Shown here piece by piece: positions 10,925 through 22,468 of a stretch of 40,538 nucleotides of DNA; the first letter of the stretch is position 1, and every line of letters starts with the position of its first letter. Below the pieces are notes generated by a model. The model worked only from the letters and a program-made list of their open reading frames with translations. It searched no databases and was not told the DNA's origin. The stretch is from Heterobasidion occidentale (taxonomy: Eukaryota; Basidiomycota; Agaricomycetes; Russulales; Bondarzewiaceae), in assembly GCA_039111635.1 (NCBI GenBank), contig JBCAQO010000111.1, positions 1 to 40,538 on the forward strand. Reading direction: 5' to 3'. The position numbers and the translations under genes were made by a program.

Positions 10925-13290
10925 CTTTGTGAGTGTTCCCAACGGTTGTCTTTGCGACGCTCATCTCGTTCGGATAGTATTCTACCGCCAGATCACTCGC
11001 GCGTTTGCGATCATTGTGGCTGCACCTTTTCGAATTGTGAAAGCCCTGCTTTCGGTTCCTTCATAACCGCGGCCCTTATAACCTGTCAAAGTCCGTCAAC
11101 GGAGGCAATTCCTGTGCACGACTAGCGCTGTTATGCTTCGCCTTTCCAGGCGACGAGGTCGACGAAAAGTGGACTTGCTCTTTTTATACCTAGCATAAGA
11201 AAGTCGGTGATCGTGAATCAGTTTAGTTGTTTTTCGACCTTGAGTACTTGAGGCTCTGCGCGATAATGCGACTTGACCGCGGATTGTGCTTTAAACTTAG
11301 AGGCTCCTCGGCTGAGGATTTGGGTCAGGTCCTCTCGGTATTCCCCTGGTACGGGGTTACTTACCCTCAATCCCAAGATTAGCTGTAGTCTAGAGACTGC
11401 CACTTGTTCTGTCTACACAAGCGCTCGATGTGAGCCACGTCTTACTCAATCGAAATTGACGAATCAATCGTTCACCGTTGTTGCACCCCTTTGCTCTTGC
11501 AGTGTGCGTACAAACCTGCGATTGTTGACATTATGTCCTGCTCTCCAAATAGTATCAGACATTTTTTCATCGGGATTATCAGTCATCGTTTCGGCCGTCA
11601 CATAGCTCCTCGGCGATAAGAGCCAGTGCTCGCCGTCACTTTCAAACCTCCAGTGGCTCCGAGGTCTTAGCCTGAAAAGCATTACGAGCAAAATAGCTTC
11701 CATTTGATCCGAGACAGCTGCTCATCGTCATCGTCATCTCATATCGACGGTATGTTCTGAACGATGACCGCATTGTCGGCCATTCCATCTCAATCAACTC
11801 GAAGCGCTCGAAATCAAACCGGAAGCCCCTAAAGCGACCTCAGTGCGATATGTATTTCCTCTCGAATATGAAGGCACGCACTTTGTTATACAGTTAAGCC
11901 TAGCGGGCTGAGTGTTTGCACAGGGCAGGGAGGTAGGGTGGTATGACATACTAGAATCTATACCTCGAACATTACTCGGCAAATCTCCACACAAAAATCG
12001 ATGGCCTTTCCCAAAAAACCTTCACCGGCTACTTATCTCACATTCATCAGCCCATGGTAAAGCACTGGAGGGAGTCGGAGATCGGATGACCATCAAAACA
12101 AGCCAGAAGTCCAACTTGCTTCGGTCGGAGCTGATCTTCGAGTCCTTATTTTCGACGCAACAGAATCCTGGCAGGTTCTTCCCGAATAAGGTCATACCGT
12201 AGGCGGAGATATCGCAGTCCTGGCATCTTCGATTAATACCCTGACTTCTTGCTCTGATGTCGCGCATCATAACATTATCGTGTCGGAGGCCGAGAGAGGA
12301 CTAGCCTGGAAAGCTGGAGGTTTTTGGATCGAGCGCGATTCGGATGATCCTGTAAGGGTCCTGACGGTTCTCGATTTTGAAATATGGTGTTACAAGGACA
12401 AGTTGTCCTTCGTGATGCACGTCTATTCGACCGCTGGTCAATTGCAAGCGGGGTTCAGATCGCCGATAAGTTTTGTCTTGTTACGACAAACATCGCAAAC
12501 ACCGACGACTTCGACTGTGTCTTTAAAAGTTACAGTTACCGATATGGTACAACGGATAATTCACTCACAGTAAATAACAACTGAGCGTGATCGATAGAGA
12601 CAAATATGAATAAGAAAAAATCTAAAGCTTTGTGTGCACCGAAGGGTCAATGATTCCTGAAGTCTGGGTAGAAAGTCCTTGGAGCAGGAATCGGCCGACC
12701 CCTTTGTACGGCGGACGCAAAATCGGGCTTCGGCTTGAACAAAGAGAAATCGCGTTAGCGCGGTTCGCTGCCGGTGCTCTCTCGTTTCCGGAGAAGGAGC
12801 GGTTTGAGCTTGTCGAGAATTTAGAGTAGAAGCTGTTGAGGGTCGCGTGAATAGCCTTGACCTTTCTAGTCTGCGTCAGTTGAGCTGACAGGGCGGCCAG
12901 AGTCCCGCCTATCTAGGGTGAACCTAGTACAGCTGCACTCTTCGGCTTTGATGAAGGTCCACAAGACAGCACGTACCATCCATGCGTCTGGGCCATAGCC
13001 TACCGAATCGAGTTGTCTTGGAGCATCGAAATCCCTGCAGGTAGTTAATATGGGATTCGAAAAGTAAATAGAACACAGCATACTTGTGTGTTTTGAGACA
13101 GGCATGTCTCAGAGATTTCCGTGCGGTTAAGAATGGAGGTACGCTCAGTTATGGAGGTAATTCGTGGTTGATGAATGGAGACGACGTCATTACTGTGTAT
13201 GATTTCGCCTCAAAGTCTATTTGTGATGAGTTTGCGACACAAATACCCACTTGGTCCGCAGAAGCCTGATTATTCGTCCTAGACTGTGTT
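10925..13290. other. Long stretch without an intact gene; possible decayed coding remnant at about 12080-12584
   Basis: No intact gene is supported. At 12080-12584 the plus strand gives protein-like peptides in more than one frame (ADLRVLIFDATESWQVLPE then a stop, HTVGGDIAVLASSINTLTS, WKAGGFWIERDSDDPVRVL, and in another frame GQVVLRDARLFDRWSIASG). That pattern suggests a broken gene of a family I cannot name. Frames at 12632-12829 and elsewhere are short and unsupported. Confidence 0.35.
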
Positions 13291-14406
13291 ATGGCGGACC
13301 CACAGACGACCACGGACGGAGAGCAAGATCATATCAGGGCTCTCGTCTTCCAACGTCTGCATCCTCGTATATATCTTGAACGATTTATTGCAGAAAACAT
13401 TCGCCCGGACGGGCGTCTATTCAGCGAGCGACGAGACATTTCGGCGAACGTTGGTATGTCCTCACAGTGCATTCGCAGATATTTTTCGGTTCGAGGACAT
13501 TTGCAGGCTCTATCTCCTCCGCGGATGGATCGTCACTAGTGCGGTTGGGGAACACGACAATAGTGTGCGGCGTCAAGGCAGAGATAGCAGAGCCAGAGCT
13601 TGACCGGCCCAATGAAGGGTTTCTCGGTATGCCTATCTGTTTTGCCTTTGATCATCCCACCCATACTTCTACTAGTCCCTAACCTCGACCTTCCCGCGAT
13701 GAGTTCCCCGAAATTCAAATCAGGTCCACCCTCAGAGGAAGCCCAGACGCTTTCTGACAGATTGAACGACGTTTTCGTTTCGTGAGTTCACTTTGCTGTC
13801 GCATGAATTGGTCCCTTGAGAATTTTGTGTCCAGATCGAGTTTGATATCGTTGCAATCGTTATGCATACATCCCGGAAAAGCGGTTTGGGTTCTCTATGT
13901 TGATGCAACCTGTATCAACTATGACGGGAATGCATTCGACGCGGCATTGATCGCCATGGTCTCCGCCCTTAAAAACAGTCCGTCGCTCTACTTTTGCTGA
14001 TTGTTGGCGTTCCTCTTACCCCTTGATAGCTTTCCTGCCCAAAGCTAATTTTAACGAGGACACTGGTAGGACCACATGCTCTCGACAAACAAAAATACCT
14101 CTGCAGATTCAGAAACTACCCACTTCCTCATCATTCGGCGTGTTCGACTCGTAAGTTTTTCATACCAGCATACCCGATCACGCTGAAATGGTGTACCACA
14201 GCTCTCGCATCTTTGCCGACCCAACGTCTTTCGAGGAGCCTCTGATGGACACAACTCTATCTATTGTCCTTGACGACAATCTACAGCTGATCTCAGTGAC
14301 GCAACTTGGATTAGCAGATTCTAGCACTGAGGATGTCCTCTCGACGTGCATAAAAACAGCCAAACAGCATAGCCAAAATATAGCTGATAGAGTATATTCT
14401 ATTTAG
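13291..14406 (+). CDS. RRP43: Exosome complex subunit Rrp43 (EXOSC8-like, RNase PH fold)
   Basis: Rrp43 is one of the six RNase PH-like subunits forming the ring of the RNA exosome, which processes and degrades RNA in nucleus and cytoplasm. In eukaryotes the ring is structural rather than catalytic. Six exons join in phase: 13291-13453, 13507-13626, 13676-13781, 13835-13977, 14030-14150 and 14202-14406, giving 285 residues (human EXOSC8 has 276). All five introns are 49-53 bp. Matching segments are YLERFIAENIRPDGRLFSE, GSISSADGSSLVRLGNTT, VCGVKAEIAEP, PNLDLPAMSSPKFKSGPP, LCIHPGKAVWVLYVDATC, NYDGNAFDAALIAMVSAL and the C-terminal FADPTSFEEPLMDTTLSIV. The frame is intact. The gene faces SMC5 tail-to-tail, with only 114 bases between the two stop codons, so 3' ends probably overlap. 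Confidence 0.94.
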
Positions 14407-14520
14407 AGCCAACAGTGTATATGGAAGGTGATTGAACCGATGTTTACGAGTGACATAAGCTTATACGAAGATAAAATTAGATGAAGATCAATATGGCAGT
14501 CTCTGGGAAGAACCGTCTCA

Positions 14521-17500
14521 TCAAGCAGCGGCAGCGCTTGGTTTCTTTCGCTGTGTCTGAACGTAATGCTCGATCATACTCTTCATGTTTCCGAGTCCCC
14601 TGTCTTCGGGCAACCACTCGCCGTTGTTGACGCAGAGAACCCTCATGAGCTTGTGGTATCGTAGGTCGGGAAGAAGCTTGGGAGTGATCAGGAAATATTG
14701 TCCACTATCCGCTTTGCAGGTCGTTTCGACCAATTGATTGTGTACTGTGCGTTCTGCACGTGAATCCATGCCCTGTAGCTACAATCAACGATTACCCTCT
14801 GCACATCTTAGTTGCATACATACCTGGTTGATCTCATCTACCAGAGAGAACGGTGCATGGGCCTGTTCCGTCATACTCATCAGGTACAAGATTGTGGTCA
14901 GGGAACGTTCCTGCAGAATATTTTGCGTTAACAATGTAGCAATAGGCACGCAGACCATTGAAACGTACGCCTCCGGATTGACGCTGTGCCGTCAGGAGCT
15001 GTAACTTCTCGCCATCTCGGAATTTGACGCAAATGTCGATCCTCCATTTATCGTAGTCTTCGTGTTCCTGGACTTCCAATTCACCAGCGCATCCAATGCC
15101 TATCAATTCCCGTTTCAAGCTTTTTTACACCAAAAGAGGACGTTAGAGAACTACTCACGATCAAACGCCGCAGAGAATTTCTGCCCAATGGAATTAACCA
15201 ATCCCCGGAGAGCAGGCTCCCAGCTATCCTGCAAGGATGTCGATCAACATGTCCTCGCCAATTTGATATAGCTGCTCACCCTTGCAATTTTGATTGACTT
15301 ATCAACCTTCCCAGCCTTCCGCTCCCTCTCCTCGATTTTTTTGGTCAAAGCCTCAATCTGTATTTGAAAAAAGTCACTGTTCTCGTACTTACGAAATTAG
15401 AATATCCTCCCTGCGTACCTCAGCCTTTCGTCTTTCATACTGATCGACGACCCCAGGGTTGGTCTGAAGAACGAGTTCCAGTCTCTGACGTTGATTCTGC
15501 AAGTCGTCTTTGACTTCCTCGGATGTCTTCCGATGGGCCTCTCCATTCTGATACAGCTTGCATGAGTACAGCTCGCCTGCTTCAACAACGAACTCGCCTC
15601 TTCCATTGCCCTGAATTCTTCGAGAGCATCGCCATTGGCCTCGGCAAGCGTCGTCTTGCTTCTTTCTAGTTTATCGAAAGAATCCTTTTTCGCGAGATCG
15701 TACTCCTCGTTGGCTACGATCCCGTCGTTAATAGAAGGCGCATGTTTTGATACACACAACTTGCCTTGGGCGAATCTGTTAACCGCTTTATGGTATTCGA
15801 CGTCACGTTCTTCAATGAGGGCCTCCAAAGCTATCTTGTTGGCCCCGGTTTGCAGGAATTCCAAACCGAACTTCGTAGCAGCAGCTTGATCTCTGATAGC
15901 AGCACGGACGATGTCCTAGTGTTACACATGCAGAGCTTGTGAACGAATGTATCAAAGTATCAAAAAGCCACTGACCGCATATTGTTTAGCGATGTTGGCG
16001 CGCTTCTTCGTGAACTCCAAGATTTGCTTCTTCAAACTCGCACGCTCCGCCTCTACCGATGGTGCACTCTTTAGTTCCTCAAGTTTCTCGTGATTCGAAG
16101 CTGTTTTCCTTGTCAAACTCGCATATATAGGAAAATAAATTTAATGTTACTCGCCGATCTTAACTTTCAATACCTGCACACGTTTTACTTCGTCCTCGAC
16201 GTGTTTCCTCCTGGCAGCGAGGGCAGCCTTGAAGACTTCTGTTAAAGATGTGAAGGCGACGCCTTGGTGGGACAGCTTACATGTTGCTTCTTCAACTCGT
16301 TGTCCTCAGCTTTCAACACGCGCTCTTCTTCACCAAGTGCGTCTGCCTCTTTTTGGCACACAGAGAGCCTTTCATTAGCCTCGGAGACACGCTGCTCGAT
16401 GGCACGCTTAGCGGTTGGATCAACTGGAAAGGTCTATTGGTCAGGAAGAGGGCTAAATTCGATACGGTTCCTTACTGGCGGGGAAGTCGAGATTTCTGGC
16501 GCGTCCGAATTCTCGCGACATGTTCTGGGAGAGCTGTCTGCCATACCGCGAGCGCATGACCTGGTTCATAGTATAACCGGTAGTATAACTACCTCCCCCT
16601 CCTCGCGCCACGGCATCCATGGCACGATTCGGGTCAATTCTAGATGCATCGAGTCCAATGGCCTTCACAAAGTGAGCGAAGTGAGTGCCAATGAAGGAAG
16701 GATTTCAATCCTTACCGTACGATGTAGCTGACATTCACGCTGCAAGAAAGTACGCAGGCCTTGGGGACAATCGACATATTGTATCGCATATCCATCGAAA
16801 CTCAACAACTGAAGCTACGAGGAAAGGTATTAGATTCTTAGATGAGCCTCGAGAGAAGAGCATCACCTCTTGAACACTCATTGGAGGGGGCATGATACCA
16901 CGGCCGTCATCTGGGCGGTACCAAGTCATGACTCGAACCCGGCGTCCAAGAGCTTCTGGAGTATCAACTACAAGCCTGTTCAGGAGCTGATAATCTTCGT
17001 CGCATTGAGCGACAAAAGTCTGCGCGAATTCATCAGTAACATACTTTCGAATCCGGCGTGAAGGGAGAAAGAACATACGCGCAATTGCATACCGCTAAAA
17101 CATGCCTCTACAGCGTCCACATATGGTTTGTTTTGTACTGTCAAGCTCACAACAGCAGGCTCCATAATCTCCATCTTGAACCGATGGCGATTGTCCCTTA
17201 ACCACATGATGACGTCCGCACAGTCGGGATCAAATTTGCGCAACGCAGCGACTTTTCGATGGAATACGTTGTCCAAATTCGATAAGCTGCTTCACGCTGA
17301 GCGAATACCATCCCTGAATAGAGGGATACGCCACTCACGCGTTCCGTCCTTGTTGTAATTCGGATTCTGCCCTGGAGGTTTCCTGCACATTGACCCTCTG
17401 ACGAAACTGGAGGTCAGCTTGGCGTTGTCGGATTCCATTCCCGGCTTGTTGCAATTGTCGCTATAAGCGGTCAGATGAGGTGCTCGTCGGTCTAAGATAA

Positions 17501-19325
17501 TGTTAGCTCACCGCCTCAGCCGTTATATTTTCCATTGGCTCCGTCTTGACAGGATTATCCAATTGTTGTTCCATTTCGTTCGTCCGGCGTTCAAGTTCCT
17601 GAATCTTTCGGAGACGGTCTTTCTCATTCTTCTTAAGACTCGACAGCCGTTGCGACACATTATCCGCCTCCCCTTGCTGTTAAGCAAATCATTCGTTATT
17701 GAGATGTCAACGACACCAACGACACAATGAAGAGAGAAAACTCACTAGGCGTTCGTTCTCTTTCCATTTTACCTTCATGTCATTGAATTTCTTCTGCGCG
17801 TCCTTCTTCTTTTGATCGCGTTGTGCATTGAGATGTTTGTACTTCTCTTCAAGATGCCTGCACAATGCCAATAAGGGATAGAATAGGAAGCAGCCAACTG
17901 ATCTACTTTTTGAGATTATGTGCCGGAGCATTCTTGTCCCTGAGCTCTCGCACGATCTTGTGCAGGTCCCGCTGTTTGGCCTTCGCCTCAACATAGCGAG
18001 CCCTCGCTTCAACGTACTCCACAAAGGGCAGGATAAGTTCCAGAACAGCGATCTAAGGGAACAGTTCAGATCCGTCGAACTGACAGGCCAAGCGTGCTCA
18101 GTCACCTTGCGCTCGATTTCTTTGCGCTCGTTATATCGCTGGACGTCCCGTTCAAGCATGGCATTTCGCTCTTCCAAGGTCTTCAAGTTCTGGCGGTCTG
18201 TAGTCAGAAGCTAGATAGTGATGTCAACGCAAATTAAAAATCATAACAGGAGGGCCGAACCTCTTGCAGTTCTTTCAGCTCCTTCCCTGAACCGATCAAT
18301 GTATCATGCCAAGCAGTCAAACGCTCATCGCCAGCCGCCCGCTGCGTCTCCCGCAATAGTTGCTGCGGAGACATACTCGCAAACTCTGATACCTTGTCTG
18401 AGGGAGGAAAGAGCTTATACGGAAAACATCAGTAGGCACGTATATGAGAAGCGCAACTACATACCAAAGGTTGCCAACTTGGACGTTCAATTCGTTCATC
18501 TTCTGCGTGACCTCTCTGCCAGTCGCTGAGTGCCCATTGATGGTATAGGTCGAACTCTTGGATTTCGCGCTGAGGAATCGTTTGATGACTAAGTTGGACT
18601 TGCCAATGGGACCCTTCAGCTCTATCTCTATGTAGCCTTCATTCGTGCCTATCTTGACGAAAGAATTGAGCTCCGAGGCTCGGCCAAGGATCTGTAGCAG
18701 ACAATAGTCGTTGAGTAAATCGATACGAAAACGTGATGAACGTATACACACGCTTGGGGGCCAATTCAGGCCGAGAGCAATAGCACAGGCAATGCTACTC
18801 TTACCAGTGCCATTAGGCCCAATAATCATGTTGAGATGGGGTCCTGGGCGGAATTCCACATGATCGTAGGTGACAAGTTCTCGAGCTTAACGCGGACAAT
18901 CGAGCCGGGAACATACCTGCCAGAATGTGAATAGACTGGGCACGATGATGATACAGACTCTCACCCATCAGTATCACGAACGATGGTATGAGCTTTCGCT
19001 TTGCCCTTCTCATCCTTGACGGGGCGTGCGTCGCCGTTCTCGTTGACTCTGATACGCTTCTTCCCTTTCGGGCTGCCCTCCTCTTGAACACCTTCTTCCT
19101 CTGTATCCTCTCCTTCTTCTGCATCTTCCTCCCTGACCACCTCCATTTCATCCTTATCATCGTCATACTCTTCGGCCTGCTGAGTATTCGTAGGCTCTTC
19201 AGCGCTTCGAGTGGCTCTGCTCTCTCAAGATTTACCTTCTTGGCATTGACACTGTTCAAGGTGGTTGATGCATTTACATGGTGGGATCCATGACCGTTTC
19301 CGTCGGAGCGTGGTCTTCGCGCCAT
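14521..19325 (-). CDS. SMC5: Structural maintenance of chromosomes protein 5, with two apparent one-base frame breaks
   Basis: Smc5 is the ATPase arm of the Smc5/6 complex, used in recombination repair and replication-fork stability. Seen in order: an acidic, basic-tailed N-terminus (exon 1 19236-19325, exon 2 18965-19179); YVPGSIVRVKLEN; Walker A GPNGTGKSS near 18800; NELNVQVGNL; long coiled coils; hinge near 17000-17275 (HRKVAALRKFDPDCADV, RVMTWYRPDDGRGIMPPPM); second coil; signature QRQSGG/ERS split by an intron near 14970; Walker B SLVDEINQ; and C-terminal YFLITPKLLPDLRYHK. Splicing includes two GC..AG introns and several AAG acceptors. In two places no splice choice restores the frame: LEN(F)VTYDH near 18875 and SFLPQ(D)KVSEF near 18399, each one base short. 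The rest is open, with strong conservation, so sequencing error or very recent inactivation are both possible. Confidence 0.88.
15548..15597 (-). other. GC..AG intron in SMC5
   Basis: The donor is GAG|GCGAGT and the acceptor TATCAG|AAT, 50 bp, phase 0. Splicing joins EEFRAMEE to NGEAHRKTSEE, which fits the Smc5 coiled coil. Reading through it puts the following conserved TNPGVVDQYERR segment out of frame. GC donors with an otherwise strong consensus are a known minor class in fungi. Confidence 0.7.
15714..15764 (-). other. GC..AG intron in SMC5 (second)
   Basis: The donor is AAG|GCAAGT, the classic GC-donor consensus, and the acceptor is TCGTAG, 51 bp, phase 1. Splicing joins AVNRFAQ to ANEEYDLAKKDSFDK in frame. 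No GT donor nearby gives the same result. Confidence 0.75.
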
Positions 19326-20375
19326 GGTGTCCAAAAAGGTGGTGTTGGCGTCGACAAACGAGCCCTAAGGGAACCTGGATCGCGTTGTTTGCTCTCTGTT
19401 TGGCAGGCTCGGTATATATAATCTCTGCGCCACAGACGCGTCACTCCACTTCACTCGAGACGGCAAATTTCATGTTCAATCTTCCCTAGGTGTTTAAACG
19501 TTGAAGGCCACGCTCTTTAGCTCGTAACACACCCTCAAGATACAGTATCCAGACGCGCATATTTGAGGCACTGATTGATGACCACCTTCCTTTCGGTGAA
19601 CAACACGATAAGTCGATTTCTACAATCCACTATCATCTGAATCAAAAGTCCAGTATATAGTCTGCAATGTCTTCAAGTTTCAAGATAAAGCATGCGGATA
19701 TACAAAGTGGCCATATTTCCTGATGCTGTAATAATTTTGAAAACACGAGGCCTCTTCGATATTGCCAGATCGGTGAGATGATAGATAGGCGTGGCAGGCT
19801 GCGAGGGCTCTGCTAGGTACCGTCTTCCTTGCCGATGAATCCAGATTGATCTCCATGGGAGGTTTCACAAGCATATTCTTGGAGGTCCTGTGAACTCATT
19901 ATCATTTTCGTGCAGCCGTCGGTTCCGCGCATTGTACGGTAAGGCAGGGATGCAGAATTAAATGAGTGTGCTTGATGGCTCTACCGCTGGGCATCGTGGT
20001 GGCCTTGAAACGTGAGCGCAGGGCATGGCACACGTTGTAGTATGATACGTCTGTCTTTTGACGTACAGAGGGAGTAAGGGGCTGGTGTGGGTGTCTGTGT
20101 CGGTAGGGTTTCGCGCGTCAGAGGGAAGCGAAGAGGCGTTGTAGCCATGGCGCCGGGTCTAGATTTCCAAATCTGGCGGCTCATCCAAGGGACTTTGGCC
20201 AGCTTCGGTAGCCTTGAGCTCGTTTCACTCGGTAGCGTCTGGTAGCGTTCTGTCTTGCCGAGCGCAATCGCCCTGCCGACCTGGCAGTAAACGGTCACGT
20301 GTAGCCTACTATACATTTGTCTCTCCTCCCGCTTTGTAGCGCCTCCTCCCCTACTTTCCTCCTTCCCCTACTCTG
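19326..20375. promoter_or_regulatory. Divergent upstream region of SMC5 and the G-alpha gene
   Basis: The 1,050 bp between two outward-facing starts hold no gene that I can support. Near the G-alpha start it is strongly C/T-rich (20320-20375), a usual feature of basidiomycete leaders. A CACGTG E-box core lies at about 20296. Minus-strand frames at 19680-19874 and 19981-20316 have ordinary composition but no recognised domain. A small minus-strand gene here cannot be excluded. Confidence 0.45.
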
Positions 20376-22468
20376 ATGCTTCACTCCGACATCGATCCCC
20401 TCTCCATTGCCTGGGCTCCACCCACGAATGAGTCTCCACAGGAAAAAGCTGAGCGGCTGCAGAGAGAAGCAGACGCACAGCGTGTTAGCGATGCAATTGA
20501 CGAGTCTTTGCGCGCAGAGCGCGCCGCAATGAAGAAATCTAGACTTGTAAAAATTCTACTTCTAGGACAGAGTGAAAGCGGCAAGTCCATTGCGCTTGTA
20601 TCCCCGACCTTTCTCTGAAGTCTTCGTTGACAGGCAAGAGCACGACCCTAAAAGTACGTTCCTTCCTATTTTCAATCTCTGCTTGCTCACGTTGGGATTG
20701 CGTAAAGACCTACAAATGGCCTATGCTCCAGAGGCCTGGGCTAAACAACGCGCTTCATGGCGGTCCATTATTCAACTGAATCTTGTCCACTCTATCAACA
20801 CCATTCTCGATATAATGTCGCTAAGTCATACCCCGACTACTCGGGCTGCTTCTCCCTTCACATCACCTCATCCCTCTATCTACTCTCGTTTGGATCCAGA
20901 GGAAGATGGCTCCGGCATTCGTAACAACTCTCGCTCTGAAACTCCCACTCAACTCACCGATAAGCATATGCTACTGCGCTTGCGCTTGGGACCCTTGCGC
21001 AGTGTTGAGAATGATCTACGATGCCATCTCGGAGCGACATTATCTGACATCGAGTCTGTTGAGGTGGACGCTGAACAATGGGCTACTCCGTTTGAGGCAC
21101 CCATGCCCGATCCGGAGACGAAAAATGGGTCTGAACGCCGCCGCCTCCGCGAGTTTTTCATTCGTGCACAAGGAAGTCGACACTCGAGTACTGATGATAT
21201 ACCGGAAAAGAAACCAAGAGGCCGGGGCGTCAGATCTGTTACGGACGAGGCGACGGATATCATCGCCGAGTGCGCTGACGATATGAAGGCGCTTTGGGAG
21301 GACGAGACAGTTCGAGCGTTGTTAGAATCCAGTGGCGTGCTGCTATGGCAGGGATCTGGATTGTGGGTGCAGTATTCATCGGAATCATCGTGACTTCGCG
21401 CTGACTACCTCGTGTGATCGTGTTCCCCCTCGATCCACTCATCCACACAGCTTCCTCGATAGTATTGACCGCATCACATCGCGGAGTTACTCGCCATCTG
21501 ATCGTGACATTGTCCGGACTCGCCTCCGCACCATAGGTGTTCAAGAGCACCACCTCGTCTTGGAACGCGACACAGCTCCAGTCCCCGAGGATAAAGATCG
21601 ACGGAAGTCAAAAGAGGGCTCGGCTTGGTCCAAGGAGAACCGCGAATGGGTCATATATGATGTAGGCGGGAGCCGGACTAGCGTACGTCTTTACGCATAC
21701 CATTCTTGCCTGTCGCTGATGTCGACAATTTGCAGAGAAATGCATGGCTACCGTACTTCACGGACCTTACTGCAATCATATTTCTCGCTCCGCTCTCGTG
21801 CTTCGACGAGATGCTCGTGGAAGACCCGAAAGTCAATCGTCTGGAAGATTCTTTCCAGCTGTGGACGGCCGTCGTATCGTCAAAGTTACTGGCGAAGGTC
21901 GCCTTGTCTTCCAATATCACTTCCTTATCCGCGGTCTGACTTCATTCTCTTACGCAGGTCATGGTTATCCTTTTCATGAACAAGTGCGACTTGTTCGACC
22001 GCAAACTCAAAGCTGGCATCAAACTCAACGCTCATCTTCTCACCTATGGCGACCGAAGCAATTCAAGCGGGACAGCTGTCAAATGTGTGTTTTTTCTTCT
22101 CGGCTTTCCCCTCCTCCTTCCATAAACACAAGTCCCAGCAAAACGTTTTCACCATGTACTGATCTCACACATCCAGACCTTCGCAATACGTTTAAAAGCC
22201 TCATGGCAGATAACTCGCCGAGCCCGCGGCCGTTCTACGGCTACCCCACCTCTGTCGTAGTGCGTCTTATTCGTCTTCGGCTGACTTCGACTTCCAGCTC
22301 AAGCTGCTAACACATGTTCAGGACACTGAGGAGACAGCTCTCGTGCTGCAGTCGGGTAAGTGTGCGTTCCTTTTTGATTGCCGCCCGGCATCGACCGCTC
22401 ACTCGCTCATTCGCCCAGTCTACGACTGCATCATACGCGCGCATCTCAAGAAGGCAGACTTTGTCTGA
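20376..22468 (+). CDS. Atypical G-protein alpha subunit (G-alpha-like)
   Basis: G-alpha proteins are GTP-binding switches coupled to receptors at the plasma membrane. Nine exons join in phase: 20376-20580, 20634-20654, 20708-21362, 21451-21682, 21736-21897, 21958-22084, 22177-22259, 22322-22355 and 22419-22468, giving 522 residues. P-loop LLGQSESGKSTTLK is followed by AWAKQRASWRSIIQLNLV, and then by an insert of roughly 170 residues, Ser/Arg/Glu-rich (residues about 115-285). FFLDSIDRI, VRTRLRTIGV (switch I), WVIYDVGGSRTSR (switch II), FMNKCDLFDRKL (base recognition) and PRPFYGYPTSVVDTEETALV follow. The glutamine of the usual DVGGQR is Ser here. There is no Gly-2 myristoylation motif at the N-terminus (MLHSDIDPLS), and the C-terminus ends KKADFV. 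Intron 1 is a GC..AG intron inside the P-loop codons. Similar G-alpha-like families occur widely in mushrooms; their role is poorly known. Confidence 0.9.
20581..20633 (+). other. GC..AG intron inside the G-alpha P-loop
   Basis: The donor is GCG|GCAAGT and the acceptor GTTGACAG, 53 bp, phase 1. It splits the glycine codon of the P-loop ES-G-KSTT. Skipping it is required to place KSTTLK after GQSES; the unspliced frame instead reads SIALVSPTFL and stops. Confidence 0.8.

Noticed and set aside
15541..15610. Apparent one-base frame break in SMC5 after EEFRAMEE
   Set aside because: A 50-bp GC..AG intron (15548-15597) restores the frame exactly and fits homologue spacing.
16101..16181. Apparent frame break in SMC5 before SNHEKLEELK
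   Set aside because: A GTGTGC donor at phase 1 joins in frame to the AACAG acceptor, although the exact donor remains to be shown.
16228..16280. Apparent frame break in SMC5 after LKKQH
   Set aside because: Using the TTCAAG acceptor gives a 53-bp intron and keeps the frame. A deletion is not needed.
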